64,000 nucleotides of DNA from Gymnopus androsaceus JB14 (GCA_009733575.1 ML769519.1:112566-176565); one strand, 5' to 3'; shown: positions 12,167 through 24,254, counted from the stretch's first letter. Notes: generated by a model from the letters alone, not told the origin. Numbers and translations are program-made.

Positions 12167-13510
12167 TTAAACACCAAAAAACAATCGCCCTCCTTCATCT
12201 ACACGGCACATGGAATACCGTGTAGGAAGATCCCGGCTCGGATTGTAAGGATGATCCCCGACAAACCGACTGTTTGATTCCGAGCGAACGTGTATGCCTT
12301 GGAATAACGACGCCACAATATCATTGTATGGATTCAAATCCCCAAGCAACTGGACACGGTCTAAGATGCATTGCGAGTAAGATAACATCGCTTTGAGCTC
12401 GTCAAAACGCTGTTTCGCAACATCGCAAAATGAGCCTTTGTTGATGTCTCGGGCTTGAAGATGGGTCAAATTAGGCAGTTGAACGGACTGCCAAGCACCA
12501 GCGACAACGTGTTTATCGATTTTCAGGTTCAAGGTCCTGAGATGGGTATGATGGACGCGGGGAATGGGAATGGGTGTACCTCCAAATGGGTTAACGTAGT
12601 GCACTGTTAAAGTCTTCAACATCGGACACTTTTCAAGTAAAACTGCAAAGGAGCAGCCTTGATAGAATCCGATCTGTAACTTGACCAGATGCGTTAGCTC
12701 GGCTGTATCGGTAGCACGAAGATGGGAAATGTCAAGGTTGTGAAGCTGAGGACAGCGAATGAATGAATTTCCAAGTATTCCATCGGCAGAGACGTCGTTT
12801 GCATCGATCAACATGGTGTCAAGAATGGAGAAAGGATTTCCTGTGAAATGACAAGCTTGCTTTAGAATGTAATTCAGGATCGGTGCGTTTGCCCTCAATT
12901 TGAACACCTTCCATTTATCTGCATGTCGCGCCAGATCATCTAGAACACGGCAAAGCCCAAGATTAAGCTCAACCTGGCTACAAAGCAGGTAGAGGCATAT
13001 AGGCACAGTCCCAGAGCGTGCGAGACACACCCTCAGTATGGCATGTTCAATGTCAAGGCAAAGTTCTGCAAGCTCCATACCTAGGACGGACCAGAACGAG
13101 GGTTGGGAGACGATGATTTCTCGCCACAAAGAAGAAACCCACGCCAATGGAAAGATGGAAATTCCCGCACGTCTACTGAAACCAGGTCTGACCAGTATAG
13201 GACCTGGAGCGACGAGCTTGAATATCTCGCTCAAGATTTCCGGTGGAAGTCTGCGAATGGGAGCAAGTAGTAAAGATTCCTGGAGTTCCAATAATTTTGC
13301 GAGCTGGACGCGTCGTATATCTTCCAGGTCGCATTTCTCGAAATTACGACGGGCCTCTGCTATCAAGACGCGGTACTGTGACCGCTCGACGACTGAATTC
13401 GGGATGAAATTGGATCTGCTGCGAAAAAAAGCTTCCTCCAAGTCCAAGCCAGACTGATCTGTGGCAGTTGGAGACTGTGAGGCCAAGCAAAGTTGTTCGA
13501 TGTTATACAT
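12167..13510 (-). CDS. F-box/LRR protein
   Basis: A single open frame of about 447 residues from ATG 13510. A heptad-like segment ends in the F-box core PIRRLPPEILSEIFKLV (about residues 105-122), followed by WVSSLWREIIVSQPSFWS, typical of mushroom F-box proteins. Leucine-rich repeats follow (CPQLHNLDISHLRA, EKCPMLKTLTVHY, HLRTLNLKI). The F-box would bind Skp1 in an SCF ubiquitin ligase and the repeats a substrate. The frame continues upstream of ATG 13510 without another ATG. It is the intact member of a tandem pair with the gene at 14161-15530. Such families expand strongly in Agaricomycetes. Confidence 0.8.
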   Translation of the reverse strand: MYNIEQLCLASQSPTATDQSGLDLEEAFFRSRSNFIPNSVVERSQYRVLIAEARRNFEKCDLEDIRRVQLAKLLELQESLLLAPIRRLPPEILSEIFKLVAPGPILVRPGFSRRAGISIFPLAWVSSLWREIIVSQPSFWSVLGMELAELCLDIEHAILRVCLARSGTVPICLYLLCSQVELNLGLCRVLDDLARHADKWKVFKLRANAPILNYILKQACHFTGNPFSILDTMLIDANDVSADGILGNSFIRCPQLHNLDISHLRATDTAELTHLVKLQIGFYQGCSFAVLLEKCPMLKTLTVHYVNPFGGTPIPIPRVHHTHLRTLNLKIDKHVVAGAWQSVQLPNLTHLQARDINKGSFCDVAKQRFDELKAMLSYSQCILDRVQLLGDLNPYNDIVASLFQGIHVRSESNSRFVGDHPYNPSRDLPTRYSMCRVDEGGRLFFGV

Positions 13511-13661
13511 GACTGAGAAGATGGTTCGAAGAGTGGGCAGAAGCGCCCAAAGAGCGCCGGAAAAAGTCAAATTTTCTAGTCGGAAACAGTACAGTTCATT
13601 GAATCTTAGACTGGTTATACTTATGATTGATTTCAAGCGACCAGGTCCACCGTTTGAAGAT

Positions 13662-13857
13662 CTATGGCAAAGGCTGCACGTCGATTTTAAGCTTCCCCAT
13701 TCCCTTCAAAAATGGAAGCTTCCTGCCCACTAGCTCATCAGGCAACATCTTTGACGCCTTCACCACAATATCCACCATCTTGAGCGAGACAAACATCGCG
13801 CTTCGAAGTAGAGCATCGAGAACAGCAAATTGCTCACATTGCCAAATCTTACTGTAA
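13662..13857 (-). pseudogene. C-terminal fragment of an F-box/LRR protein
   Basis: A minus-strand frame contains LLRSAMFVSLKMVDIVVKA and LPFLKGMGKLKIDVQPLP before a TAG. It resembles the tail of a leucine-rich F-box-type protein and lies between the two F-box genes, consistent with debris of a third copy. No start or F-box is present. 13858-14160 holds nothing else. Confidence 0.35.
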
Positions 13858-14160
13858 GGGTCTTAAAGTGGTTCATTAGATCAGCGAGATGGACAATTTT
13901 CACATTCCAGCCTCTCTCAATTTACACTGAGAAATACTGTAACGCATAGAGATTTGGAATATGTAACGTTGGATTCAACAGTCCAGCCACCAGGTAACAT
14001 GTTCGGAGACAATGACATGTACTATATATCGAAAGACTCAGTTTACTGGTGTGCAAAACATATATCTCTAGGTAGAACCCGAGGCAAAACACAAGTAATT
14101 AGGAAGCAAAACAATCCCGCCTGCAAGTAACTTTCCAGTCCAAAATCAAAACCCAACCAA

Positions 14161-15530
14161 TCACCCTCCAGCACATGGAATACGGTCTATAAAGGTAGTG
14201 GTTGGAGTGTAAGCATGATCCCCGAAAAACCGACTGTTCAATTCCGAGCGAACATGTATGCCTTCGAATAAAGATGCCACGAAATCGCTGTCTATATTCC
14301 TACCTGCTCCAACTAACTCGACACACTCTAGGATGCATTGTGAATAGGATAACATCGCTTTGAGCTCGTCAAAACGCTGTCTTGCAACACCGAGTTTGTC
14401 GACGCCTCGGGCTCGAAGATGGGTCAAATTAGGCAGTTGAACGGACTTCCAAGCGCCAGCGACAAGGCGTTCATTGATACTTAGTTCCAAGGTCGTGAGA
14501 TGGGTATGACGGACGTGGGGTGTAGCCTGATGACCTTCGAACGGGCTACTAATGATGTCTTCCACTATCAAAGTCTCCAACATTGGACACTTTTCGAGTA
14601 AAACTGCAAAGGAGCATCCTTGATAGTATGTGACATGCAGCGTGCTCAGATGCGTGAGCTCGATCCTATCGGTAGCACGAAGATGATGCGTAGGTTGTGA
14701 AGCTGAGGACAATGAATGAAAATTTTTCCAAGGATTCCATGGGCAGAGAATCTGTCACGGTTTGGACAGAAGATCTCCATGGTGTCGAGGATGGAGAAAG
14801 GATTTTCTGTGAAATGCTGAGCTTGCATTAGAATGTGATACAGACTCGGTAAATCAATTGTGGATTTGAACTTCTTCCATCTGTCTGCATGTCGCGCCAG
14901 ATCACCTAGAGCACTGCTTAGCCCGAGAGTAAGTCTGATTTTGTCAGGGAACAGATGCAAGCGCATAGGCACGGTCCCAGAGCGTGCAAGACACACCCTC
15001 AGCATGGGTATGATATCAAGGATAGGTTCTGCGAGCTTCACTTGCAAGCAGGACCAGAACGAGGGCTGGGACACAATGATTTCTCGCCACCAACGAGAAA
15101 CCCATGTCAAAGGAAAGATGGAATCTCCCACACATCCTCCAAAACCAAGTCTGACCGGGATAAATTTCGGAGTGACGAGCTCGAAGATTTCGATCATGAT
15201 ATCTAGTGGAAGTCTGCGAATGGGAGAAAGTAGAGACTCTTGGAAGTCCAGCGTTTTTGTGAGCTGGACGCGTCGTATATCTTCCAAGTCGCATTCAATC
15301 TCGAGATTACGACGGGTTTCCGCTATCAAGACGCGTAACTGTGACCGCTCGACGACTGAGTTCGGAATGAAGTTGGATCTGCTCCGAGGAAAAGCTTCCT
15401 CCTCCAAGTCTAAGTCAGATTGATTTGCAGGTAAAGGATTCGGTGTAGTCGAGCTTTTCGACGCCGGACATGACTGTTCACTGGCCGGGGCGATAAGATA
15501 ACAAACCGTAAGCAATCGCGGTCCGGTCAT
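14161..15530 (-). pseudogene. Frameshifted F-box/LRR paralogue
   Basis: A tandem duplicate of the gene at 12167-13510, with ATG at 15530. It shares the stretch RSRSNFIPNSVVERSQ, the F-box (SPIRRLPLDIMIEIFELV), WVSRWWREIIVSQPSFWS and the leucine-rich region. Between CPQLHNLRI and LRATDRIELTHL the frame changes (about 14697-14712). Against its paralogue the DNA there has a net 4-bp deletion: 6 bases stand where the paralogue has 10, between CGAAGATG and AGGTTGTGAAGC. The first frame ends about 15 codons later. The remaining 180 codons stay open, so the lesion is recent or an assembly error. Confidence 0.75.
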
Positions 15531-15624
15531 GTTCGGATTGTGTCATTTCACCCTGCGTCTTACGCCCCACAACTCTGTATTCCTTCGAACTTGGATTTGA
15601 AAGATTTCAAACAATTGATTTACC

Positions 15625-16365
15625 ATGGCAGCCACAAAGTAACTTGCTTCTGCTTCACGTATCGAACGCTATAATCATCTTTTTCATAGGCTTGCATCGT
15701 GCATTTTTTGCAAGATAATACAGGGTACATTGGTGTCCAAATAGTCCCCAATGCATCTTTACCAACGATTTTATCTTGCTAGGCGAAATACCAAGCTTCA
15801 AGCTCATTGAAACAGAACTTTCGTTGGGTGAACTTCTTCCAAGCCGTGACTTATCTCTGAAACCACCAAACAAGCTTCGCGTTCCTCGATATCGGACCAA
15901 TTTCCCGTGGACATGCGATGGTCATTTCTAGTCCAAACAGTCTGCAATACACACTAACAATCGTCACGATGCGTTAGGTCATTCCGAAATGCAAGTCTTC
16001 GCTCCTTCGTATCTGTGCTTTTCTTACTATTTCATTAGATCATGCTGCCAAGATGCACGAACTCCCTGACGAATATCTTGCCGACGCTTTGCCCGTCGCG
16101 AAGAAGATTGCGATCGCTCTAGGCTCAGAGAACTACAACATCCTGCAGAATAATGGGGCTCTGGCTCATCAGGTGTGTGGCCTTTCTACTCTCACTTTCG
16201 CGTCCTGTTCATCATAGCCTCCATTACTAGGTTGTCAACCACGTCCACTTCCATGTTATTCCCAAACCTAATACCGAAGAAGGTCTGGTTATCGGCTGGC
16301 CTACTAAGGAGATGTCAAAGGAAGAATTGCAAGTAGTGTATGACGAATTGAAGGAGAAATTATGA
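15625..16365 (+). CDS. HNT1: HIT-family nucleotide hydrolase (HINT/HNT1-like)
   Basis: Seven short exons encode a protein of about 130 residues. Visible blocks are CIFCKIIQGEIPSFKLIETE, AFLDIGPISRGHAM, VIPKYHAAKMHELPDEYL, ENYNILQNNGALAHQ and the histidine triad VVNHVHFHVIPKP. The family hydrolyses AMP-lysine and other adenosine phosphoramidates using the H-x-H-x-H triad. Exons inferred: 15625-15638, 15690-15724, 15783 to about 15823, 15875-15920, a 13-nt microexon 15978-15990 (VIPKY), 16039-16172 and 16231-16365. The intron after the microexon has a GC donor (GCAAGTC). Frames agree throughout and every conserved family block is present, so the gene looks intact. Confidence 0.88.
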
Positions 16366-16816
16366 TCATCGAGAGGAATGTTCTGTATCATCAATGTATG
16401 TGATTTCAATTTCGAGTCTGCGTCCCTTGAGCGGTCTCGGATGGGCCTTGTGCCAAAAGGCGACTCTATTCACGTCCTATTGTCGTCGGGCTCGTCGGTA
16501 TTGCTAGATGTAGCTATGGAAGGCATCGTTTGACATCGTTTACCTGAGGCTGGTGTGCATAGTGGAATGTTAATTGTACTACATATTTCTCCGGACCGTT
16601 CAGCTCGATGCAACCTACATCTTTGAAATAAAAATAGATCAGCCTTTGCACAGCGTCCAGCATCAGCCCTGCTATATATATCAATTTTACTGGCAGGTGC
16701 CCCCTGAACGAATAAAACCAGATTGATACACCGCTTCCAGTGTTGACGCGCTATCTGTTAAACCACAACCTTCACTTTTTCAAAAAACACCTTCAACCTT
16801 CCAGTTTCCCTCCGAA
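16366..16816. other. Intergenic between HNT1-like and transporter genes
   Basis: No coding or repeat feature seen. It presumably contains the 3' end of the HIT gene and the promoter of the transporter. Confidence 0.4.
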
Positions 16817-18659
16817 ATGCAGAGTGCTGGCGCTCTTGCACGCCGAATCCATGGCTGGTCCTGGCAGGCTGTGAGTGAAACGCGTTGGGATTCTCTCTGC
16901 GTTGCTCAACGAATCCCAATACTTAGTTCCCGATCGGAATGGGTACTGGTGCGGTCTATGTAGCCCTTTCCAGTGTCAAACAGCATCCACAAGCACTCAC
17001 CGTCGTTGAAACAATCTTCTACTTCCTCAATATGGTCTTGTTCCTCCTGAACGTGACTACGCTCTTGATACAAGCGATATGTGGGTAGTGGTATCTTCCA
17101 GAGATTAACCGCGATTCTGAACTTTCTTCAAGTATATCCGAGGCAATCGTGGAGATTGATAAACGATCCAACCAAGGGTGTCTTTGTTCCTGTCGCTGTG
17201 AGTAATAGTGAAACGCTCACCGAAAGCCTTGTTAATTGTCTTTGCTAGGTTCTTTCTTTTGCTACCATCATCATTGGCACAATCAAGTATGCTCACGGAC
17301 CAGGCCATGTCTCTAATGGAGTCATCTATATCCTCTTTTGGTACGTCTTCGCCCCCCTTGAAATGTTCTGAATCGCTCACATTCTTCAACTAGGATTTAT
17401 GTTGTTTTTGCATGTTTGACTTGTTTCCCTATGCTTATGATCTGGTTCAACCAATGTCACGACTTGGACCAATTCACTCCCGCATACGCTTTCCTAGTAA
17501 GCCTCCTTTGCATCGTCTATGACTGATATCCTTTTGACAACTATTCCAATAGATTTTCCCATTGGTCAGTCATCGACCAAGTTCGAGCGATGGGATGCAC
17601 TGAGCGTTCTCTACTCTTAGATGATTGTGGGGACAGTGGCATCCAACGTTCTAACGACACTAGATCCTACGGATTCACGAGCGGTTGGAGTGCTGCTGAT
17701 GGGCTATTTCTTCCAAGGCAAGTCTCGTCTCTTCCTGGACGAAGACACGCTAACGGTGCTTCCAGGAATTGGCTTCTGCATGACCTTTATCTATATTTGC
17801 ATATACATCATTCGTGTTATGTCGGTTCGTGGATCTCTATCCTACATTCTGACCTGCCATGCTCAGGATGTCTTCTTCAGACTGGATTCCTCGAGGGTCA
17901 TCAGGCAAATGGTGCTTTCGTGGTGTGTGGTGAGCCTCAACATTTACTTACCTCCACTATAGCATATTGACGAGCTTGATAGGTCCACCTGGATTCACTG
18001 CTCTTGCTTTGTACGTATACGCTGTACTTCCTTCCCTCCCATTTCGTGAACTGAACCGCAAGCAGACTTAATCTTGCTGGACACGCCCGAGCGATGTGAG
18101 TACAACACTACCTCGTCGAAATCCTTCTTGATACTGAATACGTTTAAATCAGTCTCCCTGCTCATAACCTGATCAGCTCGACGGCGGGCGAGGTCTGGTG
18201 GGCAGCGAGCGTTATACCAGCACTGATGCTCTACGGATTGGCCGTCTTCCTCTTCCTTTTTGGACTAATACCATACTGTTTCAAAGTCCACAAAGACCTC
18301 AAGGACATACTCGGTTGTTGGGCACTTACTTTCCCGTAAGTCCAATCTACGCTACTGCAAGATATGTTCGCTGTGAGCTTATGCCTTTGTATATCACCAG
18401 AAACGTCGGTTGGATTTGTACGACGCGAGTGCTTGGCGACGTATTTAAAGTCCAAGGACTTTATCGTTTTCATTTGTTCATGACAGTATCACTGTGCTTG
18501 ACCTGGATAGTCCTTTTCGTTTTGACACTCGTTGCATTCTGGAGAGGATTGATATTTTACTCCAAGGACGAAGATGTCATCAGGGACAGACGCGGGTACT
18601 GTGAAGAGAAGTTTACAATTATCTGCCATTCAGAGACCTCGACCATTGTTTCTGTATAA
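16817..18659 (+). CDS. TDT-family transporter (Mae1/Ssu1-like)
   Basis: A multi-exon gene for an integral membrane protein of about ten TM helices. Recognisable blocks are WSWQAFPIGMGTGAVYVAL near the N-terminus, SWRLINDPTKGVFVP, LMIWFNQCHDLDQFTPAYAF, then FLEGHQANGAF, GEVWWAASVIPALMLYG and a final helix with TWIVLFVLTLVAFWRG. The C-terminal tail is short and charged. TDT proteins (malate permease Mae1, sulfite pump Ssu1, SLAC1 channels) move C4-dicarboxylates, sulfite or anions across the plasma membrane; which one applies is not visible. One intron (17718-17765) has a GC donor, GCAAGTCT, required to join FFQ to GIGFCMTF. All exon frames that I checked agree. Confidence 0.82.
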
Positions 18660-19297
18660 CGCGTACCACGAATTCGATGTGCATTTATAGTTTTTCTGGC
18701 GTTTTATATCCTTAGGCTAGGCTGGGGCATTGAGACGAAGCCATGGCCCAGATAGCTTGAATCCGAAATCAACTACAGCGATTTTCTTCTTCCGGATAAG
18801 GCGCGCAGCCACGAGGTGATGCATAAGACTAGTACTTGCTGCGAGCCAAATGCTGCTTTAGAATCTTTGAAAGAATATGAGAGCCGGAAAGATAAACGGA
18901 TTATTAATCAAACTGCGAAGGAAGAAATACAGAAACAACGGGATCACCATTTCGGGCCCGCACTATTGATTCGATACTGCGCATCCTCACATCTTTGCTT
19001 TGCAGCTTCGCAAACCAAAACCCATCGGTGTGCTTTTTATCTAGAACTACGAATGTACACTTATTATCTTAAGCCAAAAAGGCTAGAAGACACGGCACTG
19101 CGAGCCTGAGTATTCCGTGTGGTGCAGCCGCTGAGCGCTGCGGGTTTTGTTTCACCGAATGCAAGAAGCCCCCTGCCCTGCACCCAGGCGCGCAAAGAAA
19201 GACGCAATTCCCTAGTAAATCATGAAATCTAAACAGGAATCCAAAGAGTATATAATATTGCACCGAGTCACCCTCAATCATTCAGCTCAAACTCAAG
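18660..19297. other. Intergenic, no gene seen
   Basis: Short open frames here lack splice or family support. The interval separates the transporter from the small gene at 19298. Confidence 0.4.
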
Positions 19298-19839
19298 ATG
19301 ACATCGAACATCCCCACCAGCGGTTCCACTGCATCTCTTGTATCCAATACCAACACCGTTTCCTCTACGGTGCCGCTAAATCCACGTCAGACTCCACAAA
19401 AGGACTACGCGGCTGCTCTTGGAAACCTTCAGTCTCGATACGGGGCTGTTCCAGCACATCTACCTCCTCCTACCCGGAAGAAGGCAGAGGAATCGTCACT
19501 GATTTCATCAGGCAAGAGCACATCATCGGGAACCTTGGGTGCAACCGATTCATCTTCCACCGTGGAGGGAGCTAAGAAAAAACGCTCTTTCTTCCATGGA
19601 AAGGTTAGTTTGTCTTTCAATAACTGGAACGATGTTCTAGGGCTCATCACAGATAATTAGGCGCAACAGACAACGCTAGTAGCAGCCACTCTTCATCCGA
19701 CACTCTTTTATCTCCCGCCGCGGAGGGAGAGACGAAGAAGGCGGAGGGAGTTGAGAGAAAACGATCCCTGCTACCATGGAAAGGTTCGTTCATATTTGTT
19801 TAAAAAAAGATCCCTCGCTGATGAAAACCAGGCAAATGA
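19298..19839 (+). CDS. Small conserved Ser/Lys-rich hypothetical protein
   Basis: Three exons (19298-19603, 19661-19783, 19832-19839) encode about 145 residues. It starts MTSNIPTSGSTAS and contains QKDYAAALGNLQSRYG, a short block that I associate with small conserved basidiomycete proteins of unknown role. It has two similar basic patches, KKKRSFFHG and ERKRSLLPWKGK, the second at the extreme C-terminus just before TGA. The two patches each end an exon, which suggests an internal duplication. It is largely disordered by composition, with no TM or signal peptide. Function unknown. Confidence 0.6.
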
Positions 19840-20061
19840 GCTTACAGCGGTTGGCAGTTGCTTAGTTGGTTTTATCGACATTTTCTTTCGATTCAGTATT
19901 TCAGCAAATCTAGATTCGAAATTACTTATTCTTATTCTGCCTTCCGATCCGTGTAATCGACGTACCCAAGCTTTGACCAAGTCTCAAGTTCTTTCGATAG
20001 TCATCCACCATTTCATGCGCATACAAGATCGTATTTTCATACCTCCAAAGTTACAACAATC

Positions 20062-21138
20062 CTACATGAAATCCTCTTCCAACTCTCTACCCGTCTTCCT
20101 AGGTTCATTACTTCCCTCGCATCCTCATCGTATTCTCCGCTAAACAAAGTATCATAAGATCGTGCACTTTTTTCAGCTTCTCGAGCGCGCGCGAGCTCTA
20201 AATCTGCCTTTTTCTGAACAAAAAAAAAAAGGTGACGACATGAACATTGAGAGAGAGATAACATGTATAGTACATACCTTCTCAGCAGCAGCAGCTCGAC
20301 GGACCGCAGACTCTTTTTTGATCCTTTCTATTCGCTCCTGTTCGTGATCCACTTCTCGTTCGACTTTTGTTTTATTCAGTCGGTTGACGATGGGATTTTC
20401 GCGTTTGATCACGTATACTGGAGCAGTAAGATGAATACGATTTAGTACAACTTGAAGGTAAGTATTCAGTTTAACCTGAACCTGACCTCGTTTGACCTAT
20501 CGATGATACTTGCACCAGTTAGCCAAAGTATTATACGACATCGATCCTTGAGAAATTTTTCACCCGTTTGTCATTGTGAAATGATACTTGGCCCACGGCC
20601 ATGTCTCCTGTTTTCTGCAAAGGTTATTTATTCAACGAATTCACGACAACGAGCAGATCGAAAGCATACCTTCAAATTATCGGCCGGGGTGTAAATGATA
20701 GTTATATTGTCTTTCTTGTTTCCTACAAAGCCGTGTATAGTTTAGCCGGATGGAAATCAAACTGCGATCTCATTGGGATAAACGGACAGACCCTCGATAG
20801 AGTTGGCCTTGACGAGCTGAGCACAATCCGTCAACAGTGCCTCAGGTATATCTTCCCAAGACATAGATTCGGGCATTCGTAGGTAGACGTGAGCAGAAGA
20901 CAGCTTGTCTACATGAAACCAAATATCTTGAGGCCAGGCGTATTTAATGAGTTCTTCGTCTGAGCGAGATAATGTCAATCAGATGGAAATAGCTTCAAAT
21001 AGATATTTCCTACTTTCCACCTTATCTCGGCCCATATATATGGTGGCAGCTGGAGCGACGGCTTCAAGGATTGCCATTAGAGACAATGCTACGATAGACG
21101 ACGATATCTGTACCTGCAGATGTAAAGAACAAAACCAT
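20062..21138 (-). CDS. JLP2: CCDC25/Jlp2 homologue (NFACT-R domain)
   Basis: On the minus strand the first exon begins MVLFFTSA (ATG 21138) and joins to [96 protein letters not shown] and [20 protein letters not shown], then a charged coiled-coil tail. This is the full block order of the CCDC25/Jlp2 family, a small NFACT-R protein conserved from yeast to man and linked to nucleic-acid binding. Several introns of 40-70 nt are implied. Near the C-terminus the frame of NLGRRV and that of the expected EEDFM ending (stop at 20062) differ by one base, so the last few residues are uncertain. Confidence 0.85.
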
Positions 21139-21629
21139 GATCGTGGAAGGAAGAAGACAGTGTATGTCACAAAGCATGATCTCAATTGCAAATCGGTCAC
21201 GGTCAAAGTACATACAGTTGCAGAGAGTCTATTGCACGACGGATGAGTTAATGCTACAAACAATATCGAATATATCACAGCATTGTCGAACGCTAGCATG
21301 GCACAGATAGATGTTGAATAGATGAAGGATAAAGAAGGGATGAAAAGGTGTAGAGAGGAAAGTAGAGCGATGCAAAATGACGTTACACAACACTGGATGC
21401 AATTGAAAGCGTACACGAAAACAATTATGACGATGGGTATATGTGTGGTGAAAGCAGAAAGAAAACACGACGAAAGAGATGCCAAACTAAAAAAAACAAG
21501 ATCCAAGTACGATACACCGTCAAGCGGAGGTGTACGCTGGGAGATCGATGATGGGGCCTGACATTTCTTCCAGTGCGCATTCTGACTTCCAAGGGTATAG
21601 TATGAATGAGCGGAAGAAGAGACCAATGA

Positions 21630-22145
21630 TCAGGGGAGGATGGAGCGGGGCTCTCTGGTGGGCGCTGCTGGTGGAATTGGTAGAACAGGATAATCGGGTG
21701 GTGGTGCGTGGGGCTCGTAGAGAGGAAGAGCATCTACCGAGGGTTCTGCAAGCCATTGTAGGGATCTGAATGCAGTGGGCCACACTCGGCGCATTTGTGT
21801 GCTGCCTGCACGATGAGCTCCTGAGGCAGTGCTAGGACGGAGAGTACTGAAAAGGGGAGCGCGATGATGATTCGTAGTCCATATCCGGATGATACAGTAC
21901 ACGACTGCGGGTATGCAAATAGCTAGTAAGTCGTCAGTGAAAAGACCGATAACACCCGTCAACTGTAGCGCACCCAAACCGATTATAAGAGCAGTCCAAA
22001 CTTGTGAGATACTATCCGAAGTAGTCCCCTCCATGCCTGTTTCCGAGGCCGAGCGACGAAGAATGGCCGCGGCGTTCACGGCACATGCGGAATATCCAAG
22101 CATGAGAAGCAACGACATGACAAAGTCAGCCACGACTAGTGTCAT
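21630..22145 (-). CDS. Hypothetical membrane protein
   Basis: A 171-codon open frame from ATG 22145 with about three hydrophobic segments: a first helix around residues 5-28 (VVADFVMSLLLMLGYSACAV), a second around 48-66 and a third around 68-86. A proline-rich cytosolic-type tail follows (LPLYEPHAPPPDYPVLPIPP), which contains PPxY-like elements that could recruit WW-domain ubiquitin ligases. No family recognised. A further 5' exon in 22146-22330 is possible. Confidence 0.55.
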   Translation of the reverse strand: MTLVVADFVMSLLLMLGYSACAVNAAAILRRSASETGMEGTTSDSISQVWTALIIGLGALQLTGVIGLFTDDLLAICIPAVVYCIIRIWTTNHHRAPLFSTLRPSTASGAHRAGSTQMRRVWPTAFRSLQWLAEPSVDALPLYEPHAPPPDYPVLPIPPAAPTREPRSILP

Positions 22146-22330
22146 TGTGCGTCAAGGTCGATACAGACAAAGATAGGTGTGGAAAGGGCTGTGCGATATG
22201 GGCCAGTAATCTATGACGGATTACAGTGAGAAGAAGCAAGGTCAACGAGGTAGTAATTGGAGGCAAGATAGGTAGATGGTGAAGAAGGAAGAGGAAGAAG
22301 GAAGAAACTATATTATGGCTACTCACTTTT

Positions 22331-24254
22331 ATACATGAGTCAAAGAATGAACCGACCCAGCCTGTTTCCGCGGAGCCTTGGTCTATTTTGAACCTCGTTA
22401 ATCAGTCGATCTGCTTTCGGCCATTCGGTGCGCAAATCCTGACGATCGTATAGACTGGTCTTAAGGAGCAAAAGCCATTTGGTGTTAGCAGGATATGGAG
22501 AGATGAGAAGTTGATGGCTCTAGTGAGGGCGCTGTTTGGACACAATCAGTATCATGGGATTTCGAAACAATGACAGGCACACTGTTCATACATACTTCTG
22601 GTCAAATTGTTAGAGAAATTACGGTCAGAAACTTGGGGTAACATACCGTACAAACCATAGGCCCATTAGCTTTCCCCTATCCAACGTATACAAAAGTCGA
22701 ACTAGCAGAGAACCAGCTCAGATTTTGAGTTAAACGCCCAAGGAATCCGAATCTCAGCGCTAAAGGAATGCTGTTGGGTGAAACCAGACTGCGCCGTGTT
22801 TACCAGCGCATTTTAGCGTTGAAAGACAAGTGTAAAAACTTGGAAGAAGCAAGCGTGGTGGAGGTTTGGAACAGTCTTGGTTGCGTCATGTGAGCTCTAA
22901 ATTTCCCGCGATTATTAAATAATATTTTAAATTAATTATTATCGATGACCGCTCAAGCGCTTAATTTCTCCTTCCACCATTATCTAGAGCTTAATGAGTC
23001 AATCCAAACATTCCCTCAACTCTTTTTTCTCATATTAATCTCTGTTACAAAAGTCCAACATGATGAATTCCTAGAAAACCGCCTATCCCAGGTGATGACG
23101 TCGAAGGATCTCATTTAGATTTCCATCAGGATTCAGTCACCTAAAAACTATACTCTGTAAGCACAGGCCCGACGCTGAGATCCTACTTTCGATTGAGCGT
23201 TAAACGACATTTGAAGCGCTCAAATCCGCAGTTCAAACTTCAAACGTTTAAGGAATGACATGCATGAATTCGCGGCTGAGCCTTGTGGAACAAGGCTGCG
23301 GCCATTGTCAGCGGAGAAACTATGACAAATGGATGTCCTACATAGGCTAACGTCGTCTTGGAACCCGAAAAACCCTCTATCGCTTTCTGCTCTGATTCCA
23401 CTGCGGACTGCATATGTACAATTATAGCAAACCAGGTACCAAATTATTGAGGAGATTAGACGAGGAATCACCGCATTAATGGGCATATATAGCTCAAACG
23501 TTTAAATCTTATGCATCTAAAATTTCTTTGTTATCTAGATGCCAAGTCCAAACAGCTTATATCTGACACCCACTCGAAACGCAGCGCCTCTGACAACCAC
23601 ATGCATTAATTACGGAACTTCTTTCTATCTTCTAGCTGGCAGCTACAGCTACACCACTGACACTGGTATCCGGCAAAACAAACATTTAACCTTGCTTTTT
23701 TTCTCACTGAAATGGCGAACGTTTTCTCTCAATTTAGGTACATTATTCAATCAACGTTATCGTTATACATATACGCTTGTGATTCACAGCTTTGACTCGC
23801 ATCTCAGATCTCGATCGTAATTATCGGTCAAAGAGTCCTATCAGTAAAAGAGTCCGATCGGAATAATGGAGTCTGGACCCATTCATCTAAATTCCCCATT
23901 CAGAAACGGTGAGCCGATATCAAGGACGGTTCGATTCTATCAGTCCTCGAGTAACAGACAGTGTGTGTGTGTGTCAAAGACGGGAACATTGGGGGACAAC
24001 CCCAAAAAAGTTTAAATCGAGGGTAAGTCCATGTTATCTTCACCGCCTCGAGCTCAGTCCCAGGCAAATCGAGCCGGTATTCAGTATAAACGGCGAGACT
24101 GGTACACATGAACTTGAGTCGTAAGATGAGATTTACGAAGAGGTATAAGAGCCGAGTGAGGTCAGACAATTAAGTACAGCAACACGTTTCTTTTTTTCCG
24201 TCCGTTCTACCGATTCTATCTTACACACAGATACATCTACATTTCATTTACTTT
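22331..24254. other. Long intergenic region
   Basis: AT-rich stretches (about 22905-22945) and a short GT microsatellite (about 23961-23974) are present. Small open frames (for example on the minus strand at 23220-23486) have no support from composition, splice sites or family resemblance. I see no gene. Confidence 0.45.

Noticed and set aside
14860..15423. Plus-strand 187-residue frame opposite the second F-box gene
   Set aside because: Shadow of the minus-strand F-box gene; a matching shadow lies opposite the first copy.
15655..15900. Minus-strand 81-residue frame
   Set aside because: Overlaps the well-supported HIT exons on the plus strand and has no family resemblance.
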